From NCBI RefSeq assembly GCF_003583985.1, contig NZ_QXML01000016.1, positions 1 through 37,316 on the forward strand: 37,316 nt of DNA, read 5' to 3'. Below, one piece after another: positions 6,877 through 16,700 of this stretch. How positions within the stretch are numbered: the stretch's first letter is position 1; each line of letters starts with the position of its first letter. The notes below the pieces were generated by a model. That model was not told where the DNA came from and searched no databases. It was given only the letters and a program-made list of their open reading frames with translations. A program made the position numbers and the translations under genes. The DNA comes from Algoriphagus lacus. GTDB taxonomy: Bacteria; Bacteroidota; Bacteroidia; Cytophagales; Cyclobacteriaceae.

Positions 6877-8418
6877 ATGGACAATTCCATATGGCTTAAA
6901 AAACGTGGATACTATCATCTAACCCCCAAATTAGATGTAATTGGTGGGGGCGATGAGTATTTGGGTAAAATTACAAATCCAAAGTTTGTGGAACGTCATG
7001 GGTTTTTTCCGCTTTTGCATTCAATAATTAAAGAAAGGCGGTATAAGAAAATAGATCAAACTAGGAGTAGATCTCACGTCCATCCCATTAAAGGTCCCTC
7101 AGCCAAAAAAAGACCCCTTCATTATGCTACTCATATAGATAGTTTGATTTTTGGTTACTATGCCCAGTTATTACTACTTGAGTATGAAAAAGTTTTACAA
7201 AAAGGTCAACAACTTTCTGAGGCAATTACTGCATATCGGAAAATCTTAAATCCAGATGATCATGACAGAGGAAAAAGCACTATTCATTTTGCTCATGAAG
7301 CATTTTCCGAAATTAGAAATCGCACTTTAAGGGATGGGTCCTGTGTTGTTTTGAAGTTCGATATCGAAAGTTTTTTTCCATCCTTAAATCACAAACATCT
7401 AAAAGCTGCTTGGATGGAGGTATTGGGCGTGGAAACTTTGCCATTAGATCATTATAGGGTTTTTCGTGCGGTCACAAACTTTTCCTACATTTTAAAAGAT
7501 GAACTTCGGAAGAATAAAAGAATCTTTGGAAAGAAAAGCGGATTCGATGAAAAGCGATTAAGTCAAATTAGAAAAGGTGGTATAGAAAGTTTTTTTGAAT
7601 CTAATGAAGAATTTAGAAGAGCGATAAAAGAAAGACAGTTAAAAATTTATAAAAACCCTTTTAGGTCAAAAAATGAAAACCAAATGGTCGGAATTCCTCA
7701 AGGGCTACCTATTTCCTCCGTATTAGCTAATATTTATTTGTTAAAATTTGACCAAGAAGTTATCCAAAAGATTGTAATTGAGTTAGGTGGATTTTATAGG
7801 CGATATTCAGATGATATAATTATACTAACAGACAGGCAAAATGAATCAAAAGTTAAAGAACTTGTGATGAGTTTAATCTCAAGGTTTTTCATTGAAATAA
7901 GTCAAGATAAAACAGAAGTATTTCATTTTGAAATTAAACATGATGGTTCAGTGAAAGGATCAATGAAATTTGAAGATGGACACCTCTCAGACAACTATCC
8001 ACTAAATTATTTGGGGTTTGACTTTTATGGAGACAGGACTTTAATAGCAGCAAAGAACCTTTCTAAGTTTTATAGAAGGATGAAGATTTCAATAAAAAGG
8101 AAAACAAAAGTTACGGCCAGATTGGAATCAGATCAGCAAGGTAAAAAGCCAGCGGTATTTTTTAGACAACTTTTTCGCATTTATTCTAATTCTGATCTGG
8201 AAAGGTATAAAGTCAGAACAAGGAGAATTTCTCTTACAAAAAATAGATTTGGCGAATATGTTTATAAATCCAAGGTGATTCCCAAGCCGATGAAGGGTAA
8301 CTATTTCTCATATGTCAAAAGGGCATCAAAGATTATGGGTGAACCTGCAATTGCCAATCAGCTGAGAAATCATAGAAAAATTTTTAATTCCACCTTGAAA
8401 AGGAGAATGGAAAGTTGA
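6877..8418 (+). CDS. Defence-type reverse transcriptase with upstream ncRNA
   Basis: The 513-residue protein, counted from ATG at 6877, has complete reverse transcriptase motifs. These are FDIESFF with catalytic D162 (motif A), PQGLPISSVLANIYL from 275 (motif B), and YRRYSDD with the catalytic pair at 312-313 (motif C). They are followed by a QDKTEVFHF segment and NYLGFDFYG (motifs D/E). The N-terminus starts WLKKRGYYHL and has a conserved RPLHYATHIDSLIF block. The ~140-residue C-terminal part is basic and has no recognisable maturase, HNH or nitrilase domain. The retron NAxxH and VTG motifs were not seen. Layout and N-terminus fit the Unknown-Group/DRT antiviral RTs, DRT2 being my leading guess. 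A TTG four codons upstream is also in frame. The gene converges on the HEPN gene 3 bp away. Confidence 0.75.
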   Translation: MDNSIWLKKRGYYHLTPKLDVIGGGDEYLGKITNPKFVERHGFFPLLHSIIKERRYKKIDQTRSRSHVHPIKGPSAKKRPLHYATHIDSLIFGYYAQLLLLEYEKVLQKGQQLSEAITAYRKILNPDDHDRGKSTIHFAHEAFSEIRNRTLRDGSCVVLKFDIESFFPSLNHKHLKAAWMEVLGVETLPLDHYRVFRAVTNFSYILKDELRKNKRIFGKKSGFDEKRLSQIRKGGIESFFESNEEFRRAIKERQLKIYKNPFRSKNENQMVGIPQGLPISSVLANIYLLKFDQEVIQKIVIELGGFYRRYSDDIIILTDRQNESKVKELVMSLISRFFIEISQDKTEVFHFEIKHDGSVKGSMKFEDGHLSDNYPLNYLGFDFYGDRTLIAAKNLSKFYRRMKISIKRKTKVTARLESDQQGKKPAVFFRQLFRIYSNSDLERYKVRTRRISLTKNRFGEYVYKSKVIPKPMKGNYFSYVKRASKIMGEPAIANQLRNHRKIFNSTLKRRMES

Positions 8419-8421
8419 AAA

Positions 8422-9936
8422 TCACATTTTATTTTTAAATTCTATAGTTGGAAAAAATAACGGGACAGTAGGTTTGAATTCCTTGTTTTTCTCCTCAAAA
8501 TTTATTGCTAGAATTGTGTAAATGATTGCAGACCTAACTAGTTTCATCTGTTTCAATGTTTTTTCTTCAAAACTTTTTCGATCAATGGAATAAACTAAGT
8601 CGTCGGGATCATACATTTTGAGAGGGTAACCTTTCGTCACCTTAAAAGATTTATGTTCGATAAAGTTACGGATTTCAGCTAGTTCTTTTGCTTCAGGTTC
8701 AATAACATTGTTGTGTGCTTCATCTCTACTAAATAAGTCTTTAGACAACCAGTAAAGTCCTTTTAGTGCTTCATTGCGACTTTCATTAAAAATTGTGCGC
8801 AAAGGACTATCCTTTTTTGGTTCATGCCATAAGGCTCTAAAGCTGGATTTGTGATTTTCAATCCCTACTCCAAGATAACTATTTAGAAAATAGGCGATTT
8901 TGTCAAAAAGCGAATAGATCAATCGATAAGCTATTTTGACCTTTTCAAGATTAAAGGAGTATTCGGCGTAATCGAGGGTATCTACTAGGACAATATCCTT
9001 GTCTGAATAATTAGGTTTAGATAACTGTAATCCTTCGTAAAAAAGAAACCGAGCAGTACCGTATTCCTGCTTAATCTGGTTGAACAATGAATGATATTTC
9101 GGTGGGTCTCCCACCGGAACTGTCATATTCGGAAGATGAAGGATATCATGACAGGCGACATTGTATGGAGATAGATCATTTAGTGGGTTCAGGTATAAAG
9201 TATGGGTTAAACACCATCTTCTGTAAGTAGTAAGTTTTTTGTCCTTGCCAAGATTATAATCAAAAGAATGGCGTGATGTTAGGTATTCCTTTGGCCATTT
9301 GGTTTGAATATGATTTAATAAGTCTTTAAAGGATCTACATGCTGATGGGTGAACGATTTCCTCATCATTTAATGCCTCTTTGATTGAATTGTAAGCATGA
9401 TATATAAAAATATTTCGGTGTGAATCATCATAAAGTAGCCGCGCATATTCAAATAATCCACGTGCTTTGTTTCCCAAAGCCATATGGAAATCAGGAATCA
9501 CTTTCAACGCTAAATTCCAGTATTCCAAAGCTTCAACAAATCGTCCAATTGAGTAAAAAAGATTTCCTAGGTTTGTGTAGACCTGACATTGAAATTCCTG
9601 CGATGAATTTTCAAAATCTTTAATTGATATGCATTTTCTTAAATGGTACAATTCCTGAATCAGTTCATCTTTGATATATTCCCAGCTATTGGGTTTGGCT
9701 TGGCTATTGATGAGCCTTTTCGTAGACCAGGCGTTGGCAAAAAAGTAATAGAAGTTCAATCGATTAATACTCTGCAATCTATCTAGATCGAGTCCTTCAG
9801 CGATTAGAAATGCTTTGTCAAGAAAACGAATGTCCCTAAAATCTGCTGCAAGGTCAACAAGCTCACCGATTGTTTGGATCTTTTCTCCTGATGAAAGTTC
9901 ATCAAATTTCGCGTTAAGAATTTCTTCAGCTTTCAT
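8422..9936 (-). CDS. TPR-HEPN protein, LA2681-like
   Basis: The 504-residue protein combines N-terminal TPR-like helices with a C-terminal LA2681-type HEPN domain. A clear repeat at about 125-165 contains NLGNLFYSIGRFVEALEYW. The HEPN domain has ARFLFYEGLQLS near 295, DTLDYAEYSFNLEKVKIAYRLIYSLFDKIAYFLN near 320-350, LYWLSKDL, and then the R-x4-H signature RNFIEH at R423-H428. HEPN R-x4-H proteins are commonly metal-independent RNases and often act as toxins or abortive-infection effectors. The catalytic pair is intact, so RNase activity is plausible. The gene faces the RT with 3 bp between stops. Convergence does not prove a joint system, but the pair sits between unrelated flanks. Confidence 0.7.
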   Translation of the reverse strand: MKAEEILNAKFDELSSGEKIQTIGELVDLAADFRDIRFLDKAFLIAEGLDLDRLQSINRLNFYYFFANAWSTKRLINSQAKPNSWEYIKDELIQELYHLRKCISIKDFENSSQEFQCQVYTNLGNLFYSIGRFVEALEYWNLALKVIPDFHMALGNKARGLFEYARLLYDDSHRNIFIYHAYNSIKEALNDEEIVHPSACRSFKDLLNHIQTKWPKEYLTSRHSFDYNLGKDKKLTTYRRWCLTHTLYLNPLNDLSPYNVACHDILHLPNMTVPVGDPPKYHSLFNQIKQEYGTARFLFYEGLQLSKPNYSDKDIVLVDTLDYAEYSFNLEKVKIAYRLIYSLFDKIAYFLNSYLGVGIENHKSSFRALWHEPKKDSPLRTIFNESRNEALKGLYWLSKDLFSRDEAHNNVIEPEAKELAEIRNFIEHKSFKVTKGYPLKMYDPDDLVYSIDRKSFEEKTLKQMKLVRSAIIYTILAINFEEKNKEFKPTVPLFFPTIEFKNKM

Positions 9937-10117
9937 CTATTTAAAGAAAATTAAATTGGGTGGTATTTTAAAGGAAGTTTAAAATCAAATCAATCCCTTC
10001 CCCTTCTTTTTTCTAACATAAAGCTGTTATTGACTATTTGGACTTCATGGATTTGTCAATTCCTGACCATTTAATTCTAATTTGAGCCCAAAAGCTCCAT
10101 GAAAGTTGTTTGCCATT

Positions 10118-10678
10118 TCAATCCACCCAATATTCATTCACCATTTTCTTTCCCCTCGAGCCATTTTTATTGATCTTGGTGATTTTTCTTGCTTGGAGAA
10201 TCTTTTGGGAGACAAGGTTGGTCAGATCTCTCGAAAGGTCGTTGCTTGTATAATTCAATCCAAGCTCTTTGAATTTAGCCAAGATCTCAGGGCTTGTTCT
10301 CTTAGTGGAAAAATATCCAGCTTGGATAAGTTGCTTTACAGTTGAAGTGGTTTGGTTCTCAATCTCATAAAATTTGGAAATATCTGTTCCATAATGCTCT
10401 TCATTGAAATTTGAGAGAGTTTGTGAAATTTTCAATTCATTAAATTCCAAATCCAGGTTTTTAAATTCCTCTTTAGTGAATTTAAATTTTTCTAAGATCC
10501 TATTAATTAGTGAGTTGGTTGCCAACTTGCTCCCGCTTCTAATTGCGCTTACGTATTTCCCTTCACTTTTATATCCTAATAGCGTTTCTATTCCTAATGG
10601 AGATAAACCACATTTTTTGATCAAATCAAAGAATCTATTTTTGGCTTCTTGATGGGTTAGCCCTTCAATTTCTTTCAT
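10118..10678 (-). CDS. Putative DNA-binding regulator (186 residues)
   Basis: The protein looks like a two-domain DNA-binding protein. The N-terminal ~60 residues (LIKKCGLSPLGIETLLGYKSEGKYVSAI) resemble a lambda-repressor-like helix-turn-helix. The C-terminal part (VKQLIQAGYFSTKRTSPEILAKFKELG, then LSRDLTNLVSQKILQARK and a KRGKK-x-NEYWV ending) resembles a winged helix with a basic wing. It is soluble and of unknown family to me. An inverted repeat lies 18 bp upstream of its start codon, as expected for autoregulation. It is transcribed in the same direction as the HEPN gene, with a gap of 180 bp. Confidence 0.6.
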   Translation of the reverse strand: MKEIEGLTHQEAKNRFFDLIKKCGLSPLGIETLLGYKSEGKYVSAIRSGSKLATNSLINRILEKFKFTKEEFKNLDLEFNELKISQTLSNFNEEHYGTDISKFYEIENQTTSTVKQLIQAGYFSTKRTSPEILAKFKELGLNYTSNDLSRDLTNLVSQKILQARKITKINKNGSRGKKMVNEYWVD

Positions 10679-10695
10679 CCCCGAAGGGATTAAAT

Positions 10696-10717
10696 AGTTT
10701 ACTCTAAAAAGTAAACT
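10696..10717. promoter_or_regulatory. Inverted repeat operator candidate
   Basis: AGTTTAC (10696-10702) and GTAAACT (10711-10717) form a perfect 7-bp inverted repeat with an 8-base spacer. It begins 18 bp upstream of the start of the putative DNA-binding gene. The position and size suit a dimeric repressor site, most simply that gene's own product. Confidence 0.45.
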
Positions 10718-10892
10718 TTTGCTTGTTTGTTAATTTTCGATTCATTAATTTTCAGCAACAGAAAAAATAATCCATTTTTCTGCTTTAGATAGAGTAATTA
10801 TTTAAAGAGTCTCGATCGCAAATTCCGACCTTTGTAATCATGAACGAGACGGTAGGTAATTGCTCATGGCCTTGTTGTGCTATATTCGCACG

Positions 10893-10976
10893 GCTATGGC
10901 TATGGGCTTCCTATCGATAACCGTTTCATGAGGCGTCGGAACCTTGCGGTGCGGTTGATAGAGGCCCCGCCATAGC
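10893..10976. other. Structured 84-base segment of unknown nature
   Basis: An 8-bp perfect inverted repeat, GCTATGGC with GCCATAGC, brackets 68 bases that include GC-rich words. A GTGC...GCAC-type hairpin stands just before it and a TTCTTTTT run just after it. It could be a small RNA or a decayed mobile-element end. I do not recognise it. Confidence 0.25.
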
Positions 10977-11338
10977 TTCTTTTTAACCTTCAAGACTCGT
11001 TTTACCACTTTTCATGATGAAAACGAGCGTATTTCAAAAGTTGCTTAGAATTGCCCTAGGGGAGCTGAGGATCGGATTTCGGTCCTTGAGCTTCCATGCA
11101 CTCCGCATCCTTCCGCTCGGGTATCACGGGTCTCCTTGCTCTCATTACCTATTACCTCTTGGTTCTACCTACTCGGGAGATCCAGGCCCAGGCTCCGCCG
11201 ACCGCCTCTTTCCCCTGAAGCCCAAGAACCCGATTTGAAGATTCAGTACTGAATACACTTTTTCTCCCGGATTGCTTCCGTACGGACTTTGTACACTCCG
11301 ACGGGACTATCACTACTAATCTGGGAGTGACGACCACC

Positions 11339-11520
11339 GTCATTGCGAGAAGGTAGACGTTAGCTTAAGGCTATCATGAAATCTTACACCGCCAGCCTGT
11401 CCCGATTATTTCGGGAAAGCAATCTCTTAAGGAAAACCGGTATTCCTATTTGTAGACTGCTTCGCTCCGTACCTCCGCTCGCACTTGTCCCGAAGAATTT
11501 CGGGAGTGACGACTCACGCC
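11339..11520. repeat. Dispersed TIR repeat, degenerate copy 1
   Basis: The segment begins CGTCATTGCGAGAAGG and contains CAAGCAATCTC-like and GACTGCTTCGCTCCGT words. It ends in a GGGAGTGACGA block with a CCCGAAG...TTCGGGA hairpin. These are the words shared with the copies at 11626-11750 and 12093-12225. The core is diverged. Confidence 0.5.
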
Positions 11521-11625
11521 GATAAGCCTTCCGCTGCAGAGGAATTTTCGCTTATCCATTTAATCAATTTCTTAACCTGAAGCCGCTGAAAATCGGCAGG
11601 GTGGGAGAGGTACGTCTTTGCTATT

Positions 11626-11750
11626 CGTAATTGCGAGGCAAACCAATCGACGCTAGGAGAGTGGATTACCGTGGCAATCTCATAAATGGGAGCAGTATTC
11701 CTAATGATGAGACTGCCGCGTCGCCCCAAAAGGCTCCTCGCAGTGACGTG
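11626..11750. repeat. Dispersed TIR repeat, copy 2
   Basis: The segment starts CGTAATTGCGAGG and ends CCTCGCAGTGACG, giving 13-bp ends that are inverted complements except for two positions. The interior has GTGGCAATCTCAT and GAGACTGCCGCG. This is the cleanest intergenic copy of the non-coding, MITE-like element that also occurs inside the next gene. No transposase is present nearby. Confidence 0.55.
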
Positions 11751-11903
11751 CTCCGTCGGCAGTTAAGTACTTGGCCGTGGACCGTCAACCGCGGACTGTG
11801 GTCCAAATTATAAGACTGCCGCGCTCCGTGCCTCCGCTCGCAGTGACGTCTCCGGTCTCCCGTCTTCGGTCTCCCGTCTTCCAGCTTCACAACCATTTAA
11901 AGC

Positions 11904-13775
11904 ATGCAAAAAATCTTACAAACATGCTTCCTGATACCGCTATGCCTTATCGGAAGCACCTTCTCAGCCCAGAGCAAAGTTGCTGATTCACCCGGAGCCG
12001 ATTTCCCTCATAGGTCGGTCTCCCATCGGGGCGGGGATGCCCGTCCCGATACTTTCCACAAGTATAAAAATGGAGAAGAAGTGTCAGGGCCACGTCATTG
12101 CGAGGAGGTTAATTCAAGGCCAAAAAATCACGCAAAGGCCAAAAACCGACGTGGCAATCTCATTGAGGAGAGCAGTTTTCCAATTAAAAAGACTGCTTCG
12201 CTCCCTGCCTCCGCTCGAAGTGACGTCTCCGCACTTCCGTCTTCGGTCTCCCGTCTTCCCTCTCAACATCCTTCTGCCCAAATGGAAGGTGGAATGCTCT
12301 ATCTCGAAATTTCCTCCGCTAATCCTCCCGATACCCTCTGGATCACCTATTGGGAGCATTTATTGAGGGACCAGCTTTCCGTCACTCCGGGGACATCCAT
12401 CCCGGTGCCCGGCAATTTCGGCAGCCTCTTCGAAGGCAGCCTGGGCAAAATGGTCTACCGCTTTAAGTTTCCTACAGGAATTACCGATGGGTTTTTCTCG
12501 ATTGGAAAGGGCAAGTCCACGATTATTCATCAGTGGTACTTCTCCTCCTCAGACAGAGTAAGGATGCGGCTTGATCTGATCTCCGGCAAAGCTCTGTTTG
12601 GCGGCCCGGAGGGGGACTTCTACCGAACCCAATACCTGATAGACCAGCTCCTTGCCCAAGACCAGTTCAACAGCGATCCCCTTATGGTCTCAGCTGCCAG
12701 GGAAAATCTGTTTCAGGATTCACTTTCAGCCCGACTCTACAAGGAAGCCCTCAGCCAGCCGGATGACCTGGCAGTCAAATTGAAAGTGATGAGAACCGAT
12801 CAGGAGCGATGGGATGAATTTCTGAACCGGACAAAAAATCTTCCTGACAATCACCCGGCATCTGCTCTGCTACTACAGGCAGACGACTCCCTAACTGCCC
12901 ATCAGCGCAGCCTCTTGAGGGCTAGGATTGCCGGGGAGCTGCTCAACACGGGACTTACCTGGGCGGAATTGGGAAAGGCTGTTCCTGCCAAAGATCCCGT
13001 GCAACTTCAATTGTTTCAAGACTGGATCTCCGGCTTCGGACTGGATCACCTGGAAGCTTCACATCCCCTCCTGATTCAAGGGGAATCACGCCTGATCTCA
13101 TTTCTTGCCAAGTTGGGGGACAAACAATTTTTGGAAGTGTGGTCGGGGTTTGACTCTCCCCTGAGAGATGAAATCCTGGCGATTTTCATTCTGGAAAACT
13201 TCAACGCGCTGGGGGATGAGCTACTTCCTTTGCTTGATAGTAGTCAGCAACTTATTCACACTCCCTGGATAGCGGAAAATCTGGGCAAGTTGGCCCAGGT
13301 CTACCGGTCACCAATCATCTCCGACGGTCTCACAGATTCCTCCGGCAATCCGGTTGATCTGGGAAAATTCAGGGGAGAAACGCTCCTCATCCACTTCTGG
13401 ATTTCGGGCTGCAAGTTCTGCATCGAGGATTACCGGGTAGTGATGAAGAATCTCGCCGAAAAATATGCCGGCCAGCAAGAGATCAGGATCATCACAGTAA
13501 ATCTTGATTCGAAAAACGAATCCTGGAAGAAAAGTCTGGAATCCGGCCAATACACCTCTCCGCTGATGCTCAACTTGAAAGCTCCTCCCGGCAGCGGAAT
13601 GGCGGAATATTACCGCATTCATTCCTTTCCTCAAAAAATGATCGTCGGTAAGGATTCCCGAATCCGTCTGCAGCTGGTCACCCACCTGCAGGAGAAACAG
13701 CTTTCCGCTCTTTTGGACTGGATCCGTGTCGAATCATCTCTTTCCTTTTCCACAAACCAAATTATAAACCCATGA
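11904..13775 (+). CDS. TlpA-like thioredoxin-domain protein of a SusCD operon
   Basis: The 623-residue protein is exported. It starts MQKILQTCFLIPLCLIGSTF, a clear signal peptide ending near FSAQS. Residues ~30-120 are low-complexity and come from repeat DNA. The mature part resumes near EGGMLYLEISS with a helical N-terminal domain. A TlpA/ResA-type thioredoxin fold lies at about 475-615, with active site CKFC in HFWISGCKFCIEDY and a cis-proline segment (SFPQKMIV). Family members reduce or isomerise disulfides in the periplasm, and in Bacteroidota they are often co-operonic with SusC/SusD. The stop overlaps the susC start (ATGA), indicating translational coupling. A start inside the mature domain would lose the signal peptide, so 11904 is preferred. 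The insertion may make the N-terminus a flexible linker. Confidence 0.8.
   Translation: MQKILQTCFLIPLCLIGSTFSAQSKVADSPGADFPHRSVSHRGGDARPDTFHKYKNGEEVSGPRHCEEVNSRPKNHAKAKNRRGNLIEESSFPIKKTASLPASARSDVSALPSSVSRLPSQHPSAQMEGGMLYLEISSANPPDTLWITYWEHLLRDQLSVTPGTSIPVPGNFGSLFEGSLGKMVYRFKFPTGITDGFFSIGKGKSTIIHQWYFSSSDRVRMRLDLISGKALFGGPEGDFYRTQYLIDQLLAQDQFNSDPLMVSAARENLFQDSLSARLYKEALSQPDDLAVKLKVMRTDQERWDEFLNRTKNLPDNHPASALLLQADDSLTAHQRSLLRARIAGELLNTGLTWAELGKAVPAKDPVQLQLFQDWISGFGLDHLEASHPLLIQGESRLISFLAKLGDKQFLEVWSGFDSPLRDEILAIFILENFNALGDELLPLLDSSQQLIHTPWIAENLGKLAQVYRSPIISDGLTDSSGNPVDLGKFRGETLLIHFWISGCKFCIEDYRVVMKNLAEKYAGQQEIRIITVNLDSKNESWKKSLESGQYTSPLMLNLKAPPGSGMAEYYRIHSFPQKMIVGKDSRIRLQLVTHLQEKQLSALLDWIRVESSLSFSTNQIINP
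12093..12259 (+). repeat. Dispersed repeat inserted in frame in the TlpA-like gene
   Basis: The left end CGTCATTGCGAGG at 12093-12105 is identical to the family terminus. The right portion 12189-12259 matches intergenic 11812-11882 at 64 of 71 positions with no gap. The reading frame stays open through the whole repeat, adding roughly residues 64-119 of the protein. A separate hairpin (ATCGGGGCGGG...CCCGTCCCGAT, around 12027-12052) lies just before it, so the foreign stretch is probably longer, about 11980-12275. Confidence 0.7.
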
Positions 13776-16700
13776 ACAAATACCTACTCACCGTATTAAT
13801 CGCCTACTTCCTGACTGGAAGCTTGTCGGCTTTTCAGGCCCCAGGCCTGAAAATCAACGGAACGGTAAGCTCTGAAGACGGCTTAGCCCTTCCCGGCGCC
13901 TTGATTTACCTGTTGGATACCGAGCTTCGTACCATCACTGACGAGGCCGGGAGGTTTGAACTGGCCGCCCCATCAGGCAGCTTTACCCTGATGGTCTCCT
14001 ACATAGGCATGGAGACCTCCCGCACAGAAATTACGCTACCACTGGCTGAGCCGCTTAGGATTCTGATGAAGCCATCCGCACTGGAGCTTACACAGGTGGA
14101 CATTGTCTCCACCGGATATCAGAGCCTGCCCAAAGAAAGGGCCACAGGTTCATTCGCTTATCTGGACAGTCAGTTGGTCCAGCGGAAAGTCAGTACCAAC
14201 ATCCTGGATCGGCTGGAGGATGTGACTTCCGGATTGCTGTTCAATCGGGCACCTAATGCAACCAATGATCCCATTTCAATCCGGGGCAGGGGGACCATCT
14301 TTGCAAACACTGCTCCCCTGATCATTGTGGACAATTTTCCTTACGATGGGCCTTTGGAAAACATCAATCCCAATGACGTGGCAAGCATGACGGTGCTAAA
14401 AGATGCGGCAGCAGCTTCCATCTGGGGTGCCAGGGCAGGCAACGGAGTGATCGTCATCACAACTCACAAGGGAAATAAAGACATGCCGCTTCAGATCAGT
14501 CTGAATACCAATGTGACGGTCACCGAAGCCCGGGATCTCCACTATGTACCTCAAATGTCCATTCCGGAATTTATCGGAATAGAACAAAGACTCTTTGCCT
14601 CCAACTTCTACCGATCCCAGGAGACCAACGCCAACAAACCCAAATTGTCACCGGCAGTCGAAACCCTGATTTCACTAAGAGACGGAAAGATCACCCAACA
14701 GGAGGCCGACGCCCGCATGGAATTGTTTGGCCGATCTGACATCAGAAACGACATCCGGGATTATTACCTCCAGTCAGGGCTTAGCCAGCAGTATGCCCTA
14801 ACGCTTAGGGGAGGAGGGAAGCAGTCCTCGTATTATGTCTCCCTGGGATTTGACCCGGTTCGGACTGATGTCATCGGCAACGAGAGCGGGCGATGGACAC
14901 TTGCCTTAGGCAACAACTGGCATTTGCTCGAAGACCGACTGGAAGCAGGCTTTCAGCTCAATCTGGCAAACCTTCAGACCCAAACCTCCACAGTATTGCC
15001 ACAGGGCTTTGCCTATGACCGCTTGGCTGACGGATCGGGAAATCCCCTGAGCATAGCAAATACCTACAGCACCCGGTACATCGAATCGGTGAAAAACAAG
15101 GGACTGTTGGACTGGACCTATGTCCCATTAAACGAAATCGGAAAACAGGATTATCGATCACAGGCTTATGATCTGAGAATAAGTCCTTCTGTCCAATATG
15201 CTCTGACTAAAGACCTGAAAATCGGTGTTTTCTACCAGTATTGGCGAAACCTGCGAACCAGCCGAAATCGAAACCCGATGGAGCTATTTTTTACCCGTGA
15301 CCAAATCAACCGCTACACACAGCAGGGCACAGACGGCAGTCTAAGCTATCCTATACCCGTAGGGGAGATATTGTCCACCTCCCAGTCAGAATCCTATTCC
15401 CACACCTTCAGGCCACAGCTGACTTACACCAGAGACTGGAACGGAACCCATTTTTTGAATGGAATCGGAGGGATGGAGATTCGGGACCTGCAGGGCTTGG
15501 ATTGGGCAGACCGGTATTATGGGTACCGGGACGACATGGGTTCAAGCCTTCCTGTGGATCAGGTGACCCGCTTTCCCTTGTATTACAATCCCGGGCAATT
15601 GGCCGCAGTGCCCTCCGGAGACTCCCATGGAGGAAATACTGACCGATTTGTGTCCTACTATGCCAATTTCGGATATGATTACAGGCATAAATATTTCCTC
15701 ACAGCAAGCGTAAGAAAAGACCAGGCAAACATTTTCGGGGTGGAAGCCAACATGCGTGGTGTTCCATTATGGTCTGTCGGAGGTGCCTGGTTACTGTCCG
15801 AAGAACTGTTTGCGGATAAACCTAACATGCCTTTCCTCAAATTGAGAGCAACTTACGGGTACAGTGGCAATGTGGACAAGCGACTATCTGCTGATGTCAC
15901 CGCCCAGTACACCAACTTCCTCTTCTATGATGTACTCCCACAGATGAGGGCGGCCACCCTAGTCAATCCCCCCAACCCGGAGCTGAGATGGGAGAAAGTG
16001 AAGACCACCAATCTTGCAGTGGATGTTGAAACGCAGAATGGATTCCTTTCCGCCACAGTAGAGTATTATTCCAAGCATTCCCAAGATTTGCTGGGGGATT
16101 ACTCCATCCCTGCTTCCACAGGATTGACCAGCTTCAAAGGCAACTTTGCCGAAACCCAGGTCAGGGGTGTGGATTTAACATTGAGCCTAAGACCAGTCCG
16201 AAAGGCCTTTTCCTGGACCAGTACCCTGCTTTATAGTGGATTGAAGGAAAAAGTGCTGGAATTTGAAAGGAATCCCACCGTGGCTAACCTGCTGGATTCC
16301 TATTATTTGGCCACACCTTATCCCATCTTGGGAAGGCCCCTTTATGGAATATACAGCTACGAATGGGCGGGTCTGGATCCCCAAAACGGCAATCCTCTGG
16401 GGATATTGAACGGAGAACCCAGTGCAGATTACTTGGGAATTTCCAGGGCGGCGACTATTGAAAACCTCCAATACCATGGCTCTGCCCGACCGACTTCATT
16501 TGGGGCATTTAGAAATGACTTTTCCTTTAAAGGCTTTTCGCTTTCCGTCAATGTTTCCTACCGGATGGGATACTATTACAAACGGAGATCAATTGATTAT
16601 TTCGCTCTTCTTCGGGGAAGCATAGGCCACGGTGATTATGATCAAAGATGGCAAAATCCCGGAGATGAGGCCTGGACACAGATTCCTTCACTTCCTGCTA

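Larger units (their letters stand above)
10679..11903. other. 1.2-kb gene-free, repeat-rich interval
   Basis: No gene was identified. The left part is AT-rich and holds the operator candidate. The middle holds an 84-base segment closed by GCTATGGC (10893-10900) and GCCATAGC (10969-10976), and a 14-bp palindrome ATTCAGTACTGAAT at 11241-11254. The right part (from about 11339) is GC-richer and consists of two to three copies of a dispersed repeat with CGTCATTGCGAGG / CCTCGCAGTGACG ends. After these comes a 14-bp tandem duplication at 11853-11880. Open frames across this part are long only because the repeats are GC-rich. Confidence 0.6.

Noticed and set aside
11241..11254. Perfect 14-bp palindrome as an operator
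   Set aside because: ATTCAGTACTGAAT stands in repeat-rich DNA far from any start codon. A single palindrome of this size is not enough to claim a site.
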